In this document: piece after piece, positions 63,290 to 64,000 of the stretch
How positions within the stretch are numbered: the stretch's first letter is position 1
How the letters are laid out: every line of letters starts with the position of its first letter
Source: Shewanella psychrophila
GTDB lineage: Bacteria; Pseudomonadota; Gammaproteobacteria; Enterobacterales; Shewanellaceae
Reading direction: 5' to 3'
DNA length: 64,000 nt
Assembly: GCF_002005305.1 (NCBI RefSeq)
Contig: NZ_CP014782.1
Location: forward strand, 1,612,001-1,676,000
The notes under the pieces: model-generated
Seen by the model: only the letters and a program-made list of their open reading frames with translations
What the model was told of the DNA's origin: nothing
Databases searched by the model: none
Translations under genes and position numbers: made by a program

Positions 63290-63820
63290 TTAGCGCACAT
63301 AGGTGGCCGTCAACACTGCTTTCTCAATCACCATACTATTGAGGGTGTAACCTACCACTGCGGGTGAAATATCCGCAGGAAGATCTATCTTAGCTTTCGG
63401 TAATGCCCACACGGTGAACTGGTATCTGTGCATGCCATCGCCCTTGGGCGGGCATGCACCACCAAAGCCGGGTTTACCGAAATCAGTGCGAGTCTCCAAC
63501 CCCGGAGAAACCTTACCCGATGCCCCTTGTGGCAAGCTGAGTGTGGATACTGGAATATTTAATACCGTCCAATGCCACCAGCCACTCTCCGTGGGCGCGT
63601 CAGGATCATAAGCCGTAATAGCGAAACTCTTAGTGCCGGGCGGTACCTTAGTCCAGGAAAGTTGAGGCGAGAGGTTACTGCCATTGCAGCCCATGCCTGA
63701 AAATTCAAAGGTCTTGCCCATAAGCTGACCTTCTTTAATGTCTTGGCTGGATATCTCCATGGCCGAAGCAGATATGCCGATAAACGCGGCCATAATCGGT
63801 AATAGCTTGATAACTTTCAT
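63290..63820 (-). CDS. Secreted YbhB/YbcL-family (PEBP-like) protein
   Basis: A 176-residue protein with a signal peptide (LLPIMAAFIGISASAMEISS). The PEBP core is FEFSGMGCNGSNLSPQLSW, then FAITAYDPDAPTESGWWHW and HRYQFTVWAL. Periplasmic homologues are of unknown function. Related to YbcL of E. coli. GAGATC close upstream may serve as ribosome site. No paired terminator with AraC, so the two may be co-transcribed. Confidence 0.88.
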   Translation of the reverse strand: MKVIKLLPIMAAFIGISASAMEISSQDIKEGQLMGKTFEFSGMGCNGSNLSPQLSWTKVPPGTKSFAITAYDPDAPTESGWWHWTVLNIPVSTLSLPQGASGKVSPGLETRTDFGKPGFGGACPPKGDGMHRYQFTVWALPKAKIDLPADISPAVVGYTLNSMVIEKAVLTATYVR

Positions 63821-63968
63821 AACTGATCTCTTTAATTAAGTGGAAGCTATAAGATAGCGCTTCTCCAGAGAAATACTTAACTGTAAAGCTCATTATTAAT
63901 CATATTCACAGTAAAATTGACACTTTAAGCGATAACTTTTCATAACCTAGATCTTCTCCCATAAAAAA

Positions 63969-63994
63969 AGCATAAATGCCTCGGCATTTATGCT
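63969..63994 (-). terminator. Strong terminator for a gene beyond the right edge
   Basis: AGCATAAATGCC and GGCATTTATGCT form a perfect 12-bp stem with a 2-base gap. On the minus strand it is followed by TTTTTTTA, so it ends a leftward transcript coming from outside the window. Confidence 0.85.
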
Positions 63995-64000
63995 TCTGTT

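Overview
The window looks like a chromosomal segment of a marine gammaproteobacterium, most likely Shewanella or a near relative. The evidence is a moderately AT-rich gammaproteobacterial gene style, a DUF5993-DsbB pair, a metalloprotease with a GlyGly-CTERM tail, a tryptophanase operon with a TnaC-like leader, and IS903-, IS91-, IS3-, IS30- and Tn3-type elements. No rRNA, tRNA or CRISPR array was seen. The genus is inferred from gene content, not from a marker gene.

The centrepiece (about 4.9-26.1 kb, minus strand) is a near-complete extracellular contractile injection system (eCIS) of the Afp/PVC type. In transcription order it holds: a small unknown gene, a truncated tube copy, a repeat-rich tail-fibre-like gene, tube (Afp1), two sheaths, a second tube protein (Afp5), a 53-residue DUF5908 protein (Afp6), an Afp7-like adaptor, an Afp7-Afp8 fusion spike, gp25-like Afp9, spike tip Afp10, baseplate Afp11 and Afp12, a 63-residue fibre-anchor remnant, tape measure (Afp14), AAA+ ATPase (Afp15) and DUF4255 cap protein (Afp16). 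A holin-like membrane protein follows. A separate lysis operon (1.1-2.5 kb: small protein, pesticin-like muramidase, 3TM holin) lies beyond it, divergent from an XRE-type regulator; together these suggest regulated release of particles by lysis. The locus is bounded on the left by transposase debris.

From 27.5 to 46 kb the window is mostly ordinary chromosome: a CpdB-like nucleotidase with an early stop, IS3 and IS30 remnants, a secreted trypsin-like protease, small metabolic genes (GFA, PhzF, GNAT, DUF938), a tna operon (tnaC-like leader, tnaA, aromatic amino acid permease, porin), a two-component system, and a secreted metalloprotease followed by a lipoprotein.

From 46 to 55 kb is an accessory region: a LysR remnant, a Tn3-family transposase broken by an IS903-group element, an orphan Afp10-like spike tip, a putative HopA1-family effector with a disordered leader, and a serine-recombinase cassette between 25-bp inverted repeats. 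The orphan tip plus effector is a candidate payload module for the eCIS 25 kb away. From 54.9 kb on the chromosome resumes with DUF5993-DsbB, a bile-acid-symporter homologue, an IS91-family transposase, a truncated monooxygenase, DUF2798, a RidA-like protein, a chemoreceptor gene split by a second copy of the same IS, an AraC regulator and a YbhB-like protein.
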